Notes under the pieces: generated by a model | What the model was told of the DNA's origin: nothing | Database searches by the model: none | Seen by the model: only the letters and a program-made list of their open reading frames with translations | NCBI RefSeq assembly: GCF_003996965.1 | Contig: NZ_QWDM01000021.1 | Span: forward strand, 1 to 64,000 | DNA length: 64,000 nucleotides | DNA from: Flavobacterium cupreum | GTDB lineage: Bacteria; Bacteroidota; Bacteroidia; Flavobacteriales; Flavobacteriaceae | Reading direction: 5' to 3' | In this document: one piece after another, positions 16,907-25,086 of the stretch | Layout: every line of letters starts with the position of its first letter | Numbering within the stretch: position 1 is the first letter of the stretch | Position numbers and translations under genes: made by a program

Positions 16907-18466
16907 ATGTTAAAACTGGTTCAGAAATTTCTTCTAATTAACAAGTACTCGGATATAAAAAATGAGTTTAAAGATTTGTTTCTTTCTCACCCAAATTATC
17001 CAAGTTTGTTTGCGATAACAGATTCGTTGGATTTGTTGTCTGTGGAGAATGCTGCAGTACGTGTTTCGAAAGAACAGATCGAGAATTTACCATCTAATTT
17101 TTTAGCTTATTTTAAAGAAGAACTTACTTTGGTTGAAAGAACAAACGATTATGTTCGTATTGAAACTATAAAAAATGGAAGTCAGAAAATATCGTATGAT
17201 AGTTTTCTTTTAGACTGGAATGGTGTGATAGTAGCAATTGAGCCAAACAACATAGTGGGAAGAGACGGATTGCAGGAGCAGTTTAAAAACGTAAAGTATT
17301 ACGTTCCGTTATTTCTTTTAGTTGGATTGTCTTTTTTTTATAATAGTTATAATTTTTTAAGCGGAACATTTTTATTTACATCGCTTTTAGGATTAATCGT
17401 TAGCATTTTAATTGTTCAGGAAAAATTAGGTTTAAAAAATAGTCTTATTTCTAAGATTTGCAATCTTACTCCTAATACTTCTTGCAATTCCGTTCTTAAT
17501 TTTGATGGTTCAAGTAGAAAATGGGTTGGTTTTTCAGATTTGCCTCTGATCTTTTTTAGTTCAGGTTTTTTGGCAATCCTGCTTAAGCCTGCAGAATCCG
17601 CAATTTTTATTGGTTTTCTGAGCTTACTGGCAATTCCGGTTGTTGTTACATCAATTTGGATACAGAAATTTGAAATTCAAAAATGGTGTGTAATGTGCCT
17701 GGCAGTTTCAACTCTGATTTTGGTACAAAGTGTTATTTGGTTTGCATCCGATTTTTTTACCCTGAGTTTTAGTTTTGGCAATGTTTTCCCATTCTTATTC
17801 TCACTAATCTTTTTAATAACGTTATGGATGGCTTTAAAACCCATTATCAGGAACATATTAAATGTTGATGGTGATTTAAAAGAGTTGAAAAAGTTTAAAA
17901 GAAACTTCTCCTTATTAAATTTTTTATCCAAAAAAGTGCCATACACGGCAGGATTTGAAGATTTAAGAGGGCTGAATTTTGGAAACAGAAATGCAGGAAT
18001 AAAATTATCAGTGATAATAAGCCCAAGTTGCGGACATTGTCACAAAACTTTTCAGGAAGCCTTTGATCTGGTGTTAAGATTTCCGGACAAGATATTTCTA
18101 AATGTATTGTTTAATGTTAATCCTGAAAATATAGATAATCCTTATAAGATTGTTGTGGAGCGACTTTTAACCATAAACAGGGCTACTCCGGGGAAAACTG
18201 TAGAAGCGATCTCAGATTGGCACATTAAAAAAACAGGTCTTAAAAAATGGTTGAAAAAATGGCATACAGAACCTGTAAGCATGTTGATAAACCAGGAGAT
18301 ACAAAAACAATACGAATGGTGTTCTAAAAACAATTTTAATTATACGCCTGTTAAGATTGTCAATGAGAAAATATTTCCCAATGAATATGAGCTAAGCGAA
18401 TTGAAATATTTTTTAAATGATTTTGTAGAAGAAAAAGAAATAGAAGTTTTAGAAAAAATAGCATAA
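16907..18466 (+). CDS. C39-like / VKOR / thioredoxin fusion, disulfide-forming membrane protein
   Basis: 519 residues in three parts. Residues 1-115 resemble a C39 peptidase domain (LSHPNYPSLFAITDSLDLLSVENAAVRV, LPSNFLAYF) but lack the catalytic Cys and His. Residues 130-315 are a multi-helix vitamin K epoxide reductase domain with the loop cysteines C185 and C193 and the CxxC active site C261-C264 (KWCVMCLA). Residues 355-500 are a thioredoxin-like domain with CGHC at 375-378 (SPSCGHCHK). VKOR/thioredoxin pairs make disulfides in exported proteins using quinone as acceptor. The gene sits beside three Cys-containing GG-leader peptides and a C39 exporter, which are its likely clients. The dead C39-like part may bind leaders; that is inference. 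Confidence 0.88.
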   Translation: MLKLVQKFLLINKYSDIKNEFKDLFLSHPNYPSLFAITDSLDLLSVENAAVRVSKEQIENLPSNFLAYFKEELTLVERTNDYVRIETIKNGSQKISYDSFLLDWNGVIVAIEPNNIVGRDGLQEQFKNVKYYVPLFLLVGLSFFYNSYNFLSGTFLFTSLLGLIVSILIVQEKLGLKNSLISKICNLTPNTSCNSVLNFDGSSRKWVGFSDLPLIFFSSGFLAILLKPAESAIFIGFLSLLAIPVVVTSIWIQKFEIQKWCVMCLAVSTLILVQSVIWFASDFFTLSFSFGNVFPFLFSLIFLITLWMALKPIIRNILNVDGDLKELKKFKRNFSLLNFLSKKVPYTAGFEDLRGLNFGNRNAGIKLSVIISPSCGHCHKTFQEAFDLVLRFPDKIFLNVLFNVNPENIDNPYKIVVERLLTINRATPGKTVEAISDWHIKKTGLKKWLKKWHTEPVSMLINQEIQKQYEWCSKNNFNYTPVKIVNEKIFPNEYELSELKYFLNDFVEEKEIEVLEKIA

Positions 18467-18541
18467 ATAAAGTAATACAAATACAGACATGAACTTCGAT
18501 GTCTCTAAGTAGCTGAAGTATAACTCACAAAAACTTACGTT

Positions 18542-18694
18542 ATGTTAAAAAAAATATTAAACCTTGAAGGAGCCAAAGAGCTTACTAAGGAAGAAAAAAA
18601 AGTAATTAAAGGAGGTCTTGCCTGTTACGAAGACGGAACGTGTCCGAAAGGATCGATTTGTGAATATGATTCATGGCGTTGCATACGCCCATAA
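18542..18694 (+). CDS. GG-leader peptide precursor with four-Cys core
   Basis: 50 residues, ATG 18542 to TAA 18692-18694. The leader MLKKILNLEGAKELTKEEKK ends VIKGG. The core LACYEDGTCPKGSICEYDSW then RCIRP has four cysteines, suited to two disulfides. The leader is almost the same as that of the peptide at 23506. It starts 75 bp after the VKOR fusion gene on the same strand and is probably co-transcribed with it. Expected fate: export by the C39 ABC transporter, cleavage after GG and disulfide formation. It could act as a bacteriocin or a signal; this is not determinable here. Confidence 0.75.
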   Translation: MLKKILNLEGAKELTKEEKKVIKGGLACYEDGTCPKGSICEYDSWRCIRP

Positions 18695-18770
18695 TATGAT
18701 TTTACAGTTTTAGTAGAATAAAAAATAAAGCCTTATTTAAAATTTAGTCATGTTTTTTTTGAATTTGTAG

Positions 18771-18893
18771 GCGCTCGATCGTGGAACATTGAGCAAATAT
18801 CCCCACATTGATGATTGGTGTTGGGATTCTCAGGATAATTGGTCACTTGGTTGGTTTTATTTGGTTAGGACTAACCAGTGTACCATCTCCTAG
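18771..18893 (+). pseudogene. Possible decayed peptide core without a leader
   Basis: Between two peptide genes, a 40-codon open stretch bounded by TAG codons reads ...DDWCWDSQDNWSLGWFYLVR then TNQCTIS. It has two Cys and many aromatic residues, like a bacteriocin core, but there is no start codon or GG leader in frame, and a terminator (18924-18952) follows. It may be the remnant of a fourth Cys-peptide gene, or chance. The rest of 18695-19171 shows no gene. Confidence 0.25.
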
Positions 18894-18923
18894 AGAAATT
18901 AGTTACTAAAATTTATTCAATAT

Positions 18924-18952
18924 AAAAAGAGGATCAGTCCTCTTTTTTTTTT
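18924..18952 (+). terminator. Intrinsic terminator after the peptide remnant
   Basis: AAAAAGAGGA and TCCTCTTTTTTTT pair around TCAG and end in a long T run. It may end transcription of the VKOR-peptide unit. Confidence 0.75.
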
Positions 18953-19171
18953 GCCCTTAAATAAAATAGTAGTAAAAATACTATTATTGTGTCGTTCCCG
19001 AAGCTTTTAACATCTGAAAAAATGAAGTCTAATAGTTTCAAACATCTAAACCGGGTTAATGTAAATTTTAATGGAAGCAACTCACAATCCATTTTAATTA
19101 AATTTATCTAATCACGAATTGTCTTACTCACAATAACTATTTAAAGTAACATTAAACAAAAAACCCAAATT

Positions 19172-19363
19172 ATGAAAAAATTAAAAAATTTAAACGGAGT
19201 TGAAATTTTAACTGCAAATGAGCAAAAAGAAATTAAAGGCGGAATTGATAAGTATCATTGTTTCGCTGCTATTTCTATAGCAGAATGTGCAGCAGCCGGC
19301 GGAAAATGGAATACGATCCAGAATATGTGTATACTTGAGATCGGATCAGAGTTATGCGGATAG
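19172..19363 (+). CDS. GG-leader peptide precursor with four-Cys core
   Basis: 63 residues. The leader MKKLKNLNGVEILTANEQKE ends IKGG. The core IDKYHCFAAISIAECAAAGG, then KWNTIQNMCILEIGSELCG, has four cysteines and an amphipathic Ala/Ile-rich start. The leader shares the NL.G...LT..E.K.IKGG pattern with the peptides at 18542 and 23506, so all three probably use the same exporter. Its own terminator follows, which suggests a separate transcript. Confidence 0.8.
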   Translation: MKKLKNLNGVEILTANEQKEIKGGIDKYHCFAAISIAECAAAGGKWNTIQNMCILEIGSELCG

Positions 19364-19390
19364 TTTTTATTGGATATGAAAAATAATATT

Positions 19391-19424
19391 ACAGAGAGGA
19401 AATAATTGTCCTCTCTGTTTTTTT
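19391..19424 (+). terminator. Intrinsic terminator after the 63-residue peptide gene
   Basis: ACAGAGAGGA and TCCTCTCTGTTTTTTT pair around an 8-nt loop and end in a T run, 28 bp after the stop codon. Confidence 0.85.
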
Positions 19425-19630
19425 GTTTATAAGAATTAATTTTTTTAAAACAACTTTATTAATAAAGGACATGATTCAGGTAATGATTTGATATGCAGAT
19501 AATTAATTTATTTTTATCATATCGTTAAAAAAATATCTAATTAAATTTTTAATCCAATATATTCAGGACATAATGTTCTTTTTTTAAGAATTTTTGTATA
19601 ATATTGTTATTACATAAAATCAATTTAGAA

Positions 19631-21823
19631 TTGAAAAAATTCACCAATTACAAACAAGCAGATTTTAAAGATTGTGGCCCGACATGTTTAAAAATCATAG
19701 CAAAACATTACGGCAAAACAATCCATATTCAGGAGTTGAGAGATCATAGTGAAACGACTCGTGAAGGAAGTAATTTGCTTTTTCTTAGCGATGCAGCTGA
19801 GAAAATTGGTTTTAGAACTTTGGGGGTTAAGCTAAGCCCGGAAAGGCTCGAAGAAGCTCCTTTGCCTTGTGTCTTACATTGGAATCAAAATCATTACGTA
19901 GTACTTTACAAAATAAAACGAGGTATTTATTATATCTCAGATCCGGCTTTTGGCTTAATTGCATATAATAAAGAAGATTTTATTAAATTCTGGATCGGAA
20001 ACAATGCCGATGAATCGACTCAGGAAGGAATTGCATTGCTGATAGAAGCAACTCCAAAATTCTTTCAGACAGATTTTGATAAGGAAGATAATAATGGTTT
20101 CGGATTCGGATTATTATCACAATATGTTTTGCGCTATAAATCATTTTTGATTCAGTTAAGTGTAGGCTTGCTGGCGAGCAGTTTGCTGCAATTGATTTTC
20201 CCTTTTCTAACCCAGAGTATTGTAGATATTGGAATTCAAAATCAAAACATTCATTTTATATATCTCATTCTTTTTGCGCAATTGTTTCTTTTTGCAGGAA
20301 GAACAGGTTTAGAACTTATCCGGAGCTGGATCTTGCTTCATCTTTCTACACGGATAAATATTTCGTTGATTTCAGACTTTTTTATTAAACTAATGAACCT
20401 GCCGATTTCCTTTTTTGATGTCCGTATGACGGGAGATATAATGCAGCGTATAAACGATCACCGAAGAATAGAGCGAATTCTGACGACTTCGTCATTAAAT
20501 GTATTGTTTTCTGTAATCAATATGTTTGTGATGGGAGGTGTTCTGGCTTACTTTAATCTCAAGATCTTTTTTGTGTTTTTTGCAGGAAGTGTTCTTTATT
20601 TTATATGGATCACTTTATTCCTAAAACGGAGAGAAATTCTGGATTACAAACGTTTTGCGGAAGTGTCGCAGGAACAAAGTAAAGTAATGGAGCTGATTAA
20701 CGGTATGCAGGAAATAAAACTTCACAATGCCGAGAAGCAAAAGCGCTGGGGTTGGGAGTATGTGCAGGCCAGATTGTTCAGGGTCTCCATAAAAGGACTG
20801 GTTTTAGAACAAACACAGACTATTGGCTCCTCTGTTATAAATGAGCTTAAGAATATTTTTATCATATTTTTATCTGCAAAATTGGTTATTGACGGTTCTA
20901 TTACACTGGGTATGATGCTGGCGATAAGTTCAATTGTTGGAAGTTTAAACGGCCCGATTACGCAGCTTATCGAGTTTGTCAGGGAACTTCAGGATGCTAA
21001 AATTTCATTGGCCAGATTATCTGAAATTCATAACAAGGAAGATGAAACCCAGCAGGAAGCCCATCAGACCAGCGAAGTGCCTTTTGAGGCTGATATTGAG
21101 ATAAAAAATCTGTCGTACCGCTATTTGGGATCTGATATTCCCGTATTAGATAATCTGAGTTTAGTAATTCCGGCCAATAAGGTTACAGCGATTGTAGGCG
21201 TCAGCGGAAGTGGGAAAACAACCCTGATGAAATTACTGTTAAAGTTTTATGAACCCGAAAAAGGAGAGGTAACTATTGGTAATCTGCAACTGAAGAATAT
21301 TTCTCAAAAGGCCTGGAGAGCTAATATTGGTGCCGTAATGCAGGAAGGTTTTATTTTTAGTGACACTATTGCCAATAATATTGCCATTGGTGTTGACAGG
21401 GTAAATAAGGAACGATTGGTCTATGCAGCCGATGTGGCTAATATAAAAGAATACATAAGCGGTTTGCCGCTGGGGTACAACACAAAAATAGGTGCCGAGG
21501 GATTAGGGATGAGTACAGGTCAGAAACAACGGTTACTCATTGCAAGGGCCGTTTATAAAAACCCGGAAATTCTGTTTTTTGACGAAGCCACTTCTGCTTT
21601 GGATGCTAATAATGAGAAGGAAATTATGCAGAAGCTGGATATTTTCTTCAAAGATAAAACAGTAGTTGTAATTGCACACCGCTTAAGTACCGTGATGAAT
21701 GCAGATCAGATTGTGGTTTTAGATAAAGGAAAAATTATTGAAATTGGAAGTCATTCGGCTTTAGTAGAACAAAAAGGGAATTATTTTGAATTGGTTCGAA
21801 ATCAATTGCAATTAGGAAATTAA
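19631..21823 (+). CDS. Peptidase-containing ABC transporter (C39 peptidase, bacteriocin/peptide export)
   Basis: 730 residues from TTG at 19631. I chose this start because MKKFTNYKQADFKDCGPTCL is the usual N-terminus of the family; a further in-frame TTG lies at 19604. The C39 domain has catalytic C15 (DCGPTC), H88 (NHYVVLY) and D104 (SDPAFG). Six transmembrane helices follow (about 160-440), then an ATP-binding domain with Walker A GVSGSGKTT, signature MSTGQKQR and Walker B ILFFDEATSALD. It cleaves leaders after Gly-Gly and pumps the core across the inner membrane. The HlyD adaptor gene follows 2 bp after its stop. Its clients are most likely the five GG-leader peptides in this window. Confidence 0.95.
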   Translation: MKKFTNYKQADFKDCGPTCLKIIAKHYGKTIHIQELRDHSETTREGSNLLFLSDAAEKIGFRTLGVKLSPERLEEAPLPCVLHWNQNHYVVLYKIKRGIYYISDPAFGLIAYNKEDFIKFWIGNNADESTQEGIALLIEATPKFFQTDFDKEDNNGFGFGLLSQYVLRYKSFLIQLSVGLLASSLLQLIFPFLTQSIVDIGIQNQNIHFIYLILFAQLFLFAGRTGLELIRSWILLHLSTRINISLISDFFIKLMNLPISFFDVRMTGDIMQRINDHRRIERILTTSSLNVLFSVINMFVMGGVLAYFNLKIFFVFFAGSVLYFIWITLFLKRREILDYKRFAEVSQEQSKVMELINGMQEIKLHNAEKQKRWGWEYVQARLFRVSIKGLVLEQTQTIGSSVINELKNIFIIFLSAKLVIDGSITLGMMLAISSIVGSLNGPITQLIEFVRELQDAKISLARLSEIHNKEDETQQEAHQTSEVPFEADIEIKNLSYRYLGSDIPVLDNLSLVIPANKVTAIVGVSGSGKTTLMKLLLKFYEPEKGEVTIGNLQLKNISQKAWRANIGAVMQEGFIFSDTIANNIAIGVDRVNKERLVYAADVANIKEYISGLPLGYNTKIGAEGLGMSTGQKQRLLIARAVYKNPEILFFDEATSALDANNEKEIMQKLDIFFKDKTVVVIAHRLSTVMNADQIVVLDKGKIIEIGSHSALVEQKGNYFELVRNQLQLGN

Positions 21824-21825
21824 TC

Positions 21826-23121
21826 ATGGCAGAAGATCATAATACATTTGAATTAAGAAGTGAAGAAGTTCAGGACATTCTCACCAAAGTGCCACATTGG
21901 ATGATACGTTGGGGAACGGTACTGATATTTGCCATCCTTTTTATACTGTTTTTCGTGTCCTGGTTTATTAAATACCCAGATGTTGTAAATACCGAAATTG
22001 TAATTACAACCAATATCCCACCGGAGAAAATAGTTTCTAAAACATCCGGGCGCATAGAAGCAATACTGGTTAAAGATAAATCACTTATTAAGAAAAACAC
22101 GACCCTGGCTGTTATAGAGAATACAGCCAGTTATAAAGATGTTTTTTTATTGAAAAGTATCGTGGAAGGTTACCGTATCAATGATTCAAAGAAAGATTTT
22201 CCATTTGGTTTACTCAAAAATGCGCAGTTGGGAGAAATTGAAAGCGCTTATGCGGTTTTTCAAAAAGATTATCAGGCGCAGGAATTAAATAAAAATTTAC
22301 AGCCCTTCGAAGTCGAAAACAGGGCGCAGAGTTCAGAAAACATTCAGATTAAAGAGCGTTTGGAAATTTTGCAGCAGCAAAAAGTAATCAATGAAAGCGA
22401 ATTACAGCTTCAGAAGAATGAAGTTTCCCGTTTCGAAACATTGTTTAATAAGGGAATTGTTTCCACTCAGGAAATGGAAGCAAAAAAACTAAATTACCTT
22501 CAGGCGCAGAAGAACTACAGAAGCCTGTTGTCCTCTATTTCCCAATTAAGGTCATCATTGATCGATAATACGAAATCAAGTCAGAGTTCTCATATAAACA
22601 GCACTAAGGAGGAGGTTAATTTGGGAAGAAATATGGCACAGTCTTTTTACCAGTTAAAAAAAGTGATAAAAGACTGGGAACTTACTTATGCCTTAAAGTC
22701 ATCGATTAGTGGTGTTGTTACTTTTTTGCAGGTCTGGACAGAAAATCAAACCATCAATTCGGGAGATAATGTTTTTTCAATAATCCCGGATGCTAAAAAT
22801 GGATTTATTGGTAAAGTAAAAGCACCGGCGCTGAATTCCGGAAAAATAAAAGTAGGGCAGAGAGTGAATATCAGACTGGCCAATTTTCCAGATCGTGAAT
22901 TCGGGGTTTTATACGGTAAAATTCAGAACATCTCTCTGGTTCCTGATAAAGACGGCAATTTATTACTGGACGTTGCCTTGCCAAACGGATTAGAAACTTC
23001 ATATAAAAAACAAATCATATTCCAGCAGGAAATGAAAGGCAGTGCCGAAATCGTAACCGAGGATTTACGATTGCTCGAAAGGATTTTATATCAGTTTAAA
23101 AATATTTTTGAGCAGGTTTAG
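21826..23121 (+). CDS. HlyD family periplasmic adaptor
   Basis: 431 residues. One N-terminal transmembrane helix (about 29-48, GTVLIFAILFILFFVSWF) is followed by a biotinyl-lipoyl half (VSKTSGRIEAILVKD), a long coiled-coil hairpin (about 165-280, LQQQKVINESELQLQKNEVS) and a beta-barrel (KVGQRVNIRLANFPDREFG). It links the inner-membrane C39 ABC transporter, encoded just upstream, to a TolC-type outer-membrane channel, which is not in this window. Together the two genes form the export machine of the peptide cluster. Confidence 0.93.
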   Translation: MAEDHNTFELRSEEVQDILTKVPHWMIRWGTVLIFAILFILFFVSWFIKYPDVVNTEIVITTNIPPEKIVSKTSGRIEAILVKDKSLIKKNTTLAVIENTASYKDVFLLKSIVEGYRINDSKKDFPFGLLKNAQLGEIESAYAVFQKDYQAQELNKNLQPFEVENRAQSSENIQIKERLEILQQQKVINESELQLQKNEVSRFETLFNKGIVSTQEMEAKKLNYLQAQKNYRSLLSSISQLRSSLIDNTKSSQSSHINSTKEEVNLGRNMAQSFYQLKKVIKDWELTYALKSSISGVVTFLQVWTENQTINSGDNVFSIIPDAKNGFIGKVKAPALNSGKIKVGQRVNIRLANFPDREFGVLYGKIQNISLVPDKDGNLLLDVALPNGLETSYKKQIIFQQEMKGSAEIVTEDLRLLERILYQFKNIFEQV

Positions 23122-23505
23122 GACCACAAAGCTTTACATCTTATAGTACTGATCAAGAATGCTTATTCTATGGTGAAGTCGTACTTGTAACTTTTTAATT
23201 TAACAAAATAGTGCGAAAATGTTTTTAATTAACCTTTTATTTGCTTCATTTTCAGTGATCAATATTTATCTTTATAAGGTTAGTTTTACATAATCATCTT
23301 TGCAGATTGATTGTGTCTCAATTTATGGTAATATATCCTTGTTGGTATATTAAATATTTATGTCATTTAGATTTTCAGCTCCCCCGTTGAATGGCTCTTT
23401 TTTATATAATTCTAAAATGAATTAAAATATTCTTGCGCGAGAGTAGACATAAAGCTCAGGTGTCTTAAAATGATTGAGTTATTAACAAATCTTAAATTTT
23501 AAATT

Positions 23506-23685
23506 ATGTTAAAAAAAGTTTTAAACTTACAAGGGGTTAAAGAGTTAACTGAAAAAGAACAGAAATTAGTAAAAGGAGGAGATTGGAGCTATTCTGCAAA
23601 AACAGGCTATTGTGTGAATCCAAGTCCAACTTGTGGAGGAGTCTATCCGGTGCAATATCCCGGAAGCTGGTGTTGCGAAAGATAA
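23506..23685 (+). CDS. GG-leader peptide precursor with Cys-rich core
   Basis: 59 residues, ATG 23506 to TAA 23683-23685. The leader MLKKVLNLQGVKELTEKEQK ends LVKGG. The core DWSYSAKTGYCVNPSPTCGG, then VYPVQYPGSWCCER, has four Cys including a CC pair and several aromatic residues. The leader is nearly identical to that of the 18542 peptide. It lies 384 bp after the HlyD gene, and I see no other gene in that gap. A hairpin follows at 23699. Probably a disulfide-bonded exported peptide. Confidence 0.75.
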   Translation: MLKKVLNLQGVKELTEKEQKLVKGGDWSYSAKTGYCVNPSPTCGGVYPVQYPGSWCCER

Positions 23686-23698
23686 TCACATTACAAGT

Positions 23699-23728
23699 AT
23701 AGAGAGGGAGCATGGCTTTCTCTCTATA
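23699..23728. terminator. Hairpin between the peptide gene and trmN6
   Basis: TATAGAGAG and CTCTCTATA pair around a loop between two convergent genes. The T run is short, so terminator strength is uncertain. Confidence 0.55.
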
Positions 23729-23734
23729 TTAGAA

Positions 23735-24442
23735 TTAAAATTTTAAATAAAAATCCTTAGTCAGTTCCCTGTATTCGGGAGTGTAATGGTGTCTTTCGAT
23801 TTCGATAACTAATTCATCGATTTCAATTGCTGCTTTTTCGTTTCTGCTAAAAGCCAGTAAACTGCGCTTGATATGTGAGGTTGGAGTTCCTTTTACGCGG
23901 GTAATTTTTATAGGGTACAACTCTGATTCTTTAGCCAGGGCTATAAAATTTTGTTCTTCTTTATAAGGAAGAATTAAGGCAAAGATTCCATCTTCAGAAA
24001 GCAGCAGGTCTGCAGCTTCGACTAATTCCTCAAAAGGCATGGCATCCTGAAAACGGGCCAGATCACGCTGTTCATTTTCGGTTTTATAATCTTCGGAATA
24101 GAAAGGAGGGTTCGAAACGATGAGATCGTATTCGTCTTCAGGTTCTTCAATAAATTCATCTAAACCTGCATGATAGCAGAATAGGCGATCGCCCCAGGGA
24201 GAATTTTCGAAATTTTCAACAGCTTGTTCGTAAGCCTCTTCGTCAATTTCCAAAGCATCAATTTGTTCCGCATGAGTTCGCTGAGCAAGCATTAAGGCAA
24301 TGATTCCGGTGCCGGCGCCAATGTCTAAAATGCTAAATGGATTGTGGTCTATTGGAGCCCAGGCACCTAATAAAACACCATCGGTTCCAACTTTCATAGC
24401 GGTTTTATCTTGTTGAACAGAGAATTGCTTGAATGAAAACAT
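23735..24442 (-). CDS. trmN6: tRNA1(Val) (adenine37-N6)-methyltransferase
   Basis: 235 residues from ATG at 24442 (MFSFKQFSVQQDKTAMKVGT). A longer frame to 24496 reads into the palindromic repeat upstream and adds residues atypical of the family, so I rejected it. The SAM motif is LDIGAGTGIIALMLAQR and the catalytic N6-adenine motif is SNPPFY (NPPF/Y). It methylates A37 of tRNA-Val using SAM. Cytoplasmic housekeeping gene, with the four-helix-bundle cassette directly upstream. Confidence 0.88.
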   Translation of the reverse strand: MFSFKQFSVQQDKTAMKVGTDGVLLGAWAPIDHNPFSILDIGAGTGIIALMLAQRTHAEQIDALEIDEEAYEQAVENFENSPWGDRLFCYHAGLDEFIEEPEDEYDLIVSNPPFYSEDYKTENEQRDLARFQDAMPFEELVEAADLLLSEDGIFALILPYKEEQNFIALAKESELYPIKITRVKGTPTSHIKRSLLAFSRNEKAAIEIDELVIEIERHHYTPEYRELTKDFYLKF

Positions 24443-24450
24443 ATGATAAA

Positions 24451-24500
24451 TCCCAATTTTTAAATTCCAAATTCCAATTAAAAAAAGAAATTTCAATAAA
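24451..24500. repeat. Left inverted repeat of the four-helix-bundle cassette
   Basis: The stretch with AAATTCCAAATTCCAATT (24462-24479) and AAATTTCAAT just after is an imperfect inverted copy of 25028-25086. Both contain the same run of words in the same order when one is reverse-complemented: CCCAATTTTT/CCAAATTTTT, AAATTCCAAATTCCAA, AATTTCAAT. Confidence 0.6.
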
Positions 24501-24573
24501 AGAAATTCTAAATATAAAATGAAAATGAATGTTTTTGTTTGAGTTACAAAAGTAGAATTAAAATCTTAATTAA

Positions 24574-24924
24574 TTATTTTGATGTTTTAGTTATTATTGC
24601 GGATAGAATTTTTCGTAATTCTTCTATTTCGAATAATAACGAATCAGAAAGTGTTTTTTGATCAGGATTTAATTCATGTAATAAGCGCAACCAATATTTA
24701 GATTCTTTTGCTTCTTTTCTGGATATTTTAAGTCTGAATATTAAATCTTTTGTTCCTAATTTCTCATTGGCTTCTATATAATTTGCTCCAACCGAACCAG
24801 ATGATCTGACTAATTGTTTACTATCTTCAATATTTGATGTCGTTTTTGGCAGAGTTCTGATGTAAATTCTGCACTCTTTTGCGAAAAGAAAAGTTCTTTC
24901 TTCTAAATCGTAAGGTTTAGTCAT
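24574..24924 (-). CDS. Four-helix-bundle protein (23S rRNA intervening-sequence S23 family)
   Basis: 116 residues, all helical, with the family hallmarks YDLEERTFLFAKECRIYIR, LVRSSGSVGANYIEA and SRKEAKESKYWLRLL. The family was first described as ORFs inside intervening sequences of 23S rRNA genes, and a relative (Avd) serves diversity-generating retroelements. No reverse transcriptase or rRNA is present here. The gene is enclosed by about 50-bp imperfect inverted repeats between trmN6 and rimM, so the unit resembles a mobile stem-loop cassette. Function of the free-standing proteins is unknown; RNA binding is plausible. Confidence 0.88.
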   Translation of the reverse strand: MTKPYDLEERTFLFAKECRIYIRTLPKTTSNIEDSKQLVRSSGSVGANYIEANEKLGTKDLIFRLKISRKEAKESKYWLRLLHELNPDQKTLSDSLLFEIEELRKILSAIITKTSK

Positions 24925-25027
24925 GTAAATTTTAATCTTTTTAAATTCCAGTTCCCAAAGGTTGGGGTCTAAAAATAATAAGAAAAAAATAAAAAGAAGG
25001 TTTTTCTTTCAAAAAAAATATTTCCAA

Positions 25028-25086
25028 AATTGAAATTAACAGTTTAGTTTTGGAATTTGGAATTTGAAAAAATTTGGAATTTAAAA
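25028..25086. repeat. Right inverted repeat of the four-helix-bundle cassette
   Basis: Contains TTTTGGAATTTGGAATTTG (25048-25066) and AATTTGGAATTTA (25071-25083), mirror-related to the left repeat at 24451-24500. It abuts the stop codon of rimM. Confidence 0.6.

Noticed and set aside
19604..19630. Longer N-terminus of the C39 exporter from an earlier TTG
   Set aside because: The family normally begins a few residues before the YKQ...DCGPTC motif, which fits the TTG at 19631.
16271..23685. Lanthipeptide or radical-SAM peptide cluster
   Set aside because: Leaders are similar to those families, but no LanB, LanC, LanM, YcaO or CxxxCxxC radical-SAM gene is present in the window.
24443..24496. 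Longer N-terminus for trmN6
   Set aside because: The extra 18 residues are encoded by the inverted repeat of the four-helix-bundle cassette and do not resemble the family.
24574..24924. Diversity-generating retroelement
   Set aside because: The four-helix-bundle gene recalls the Avd accessory protein, but no reverse transcriptase, template repeat or variable repeat is nearby.
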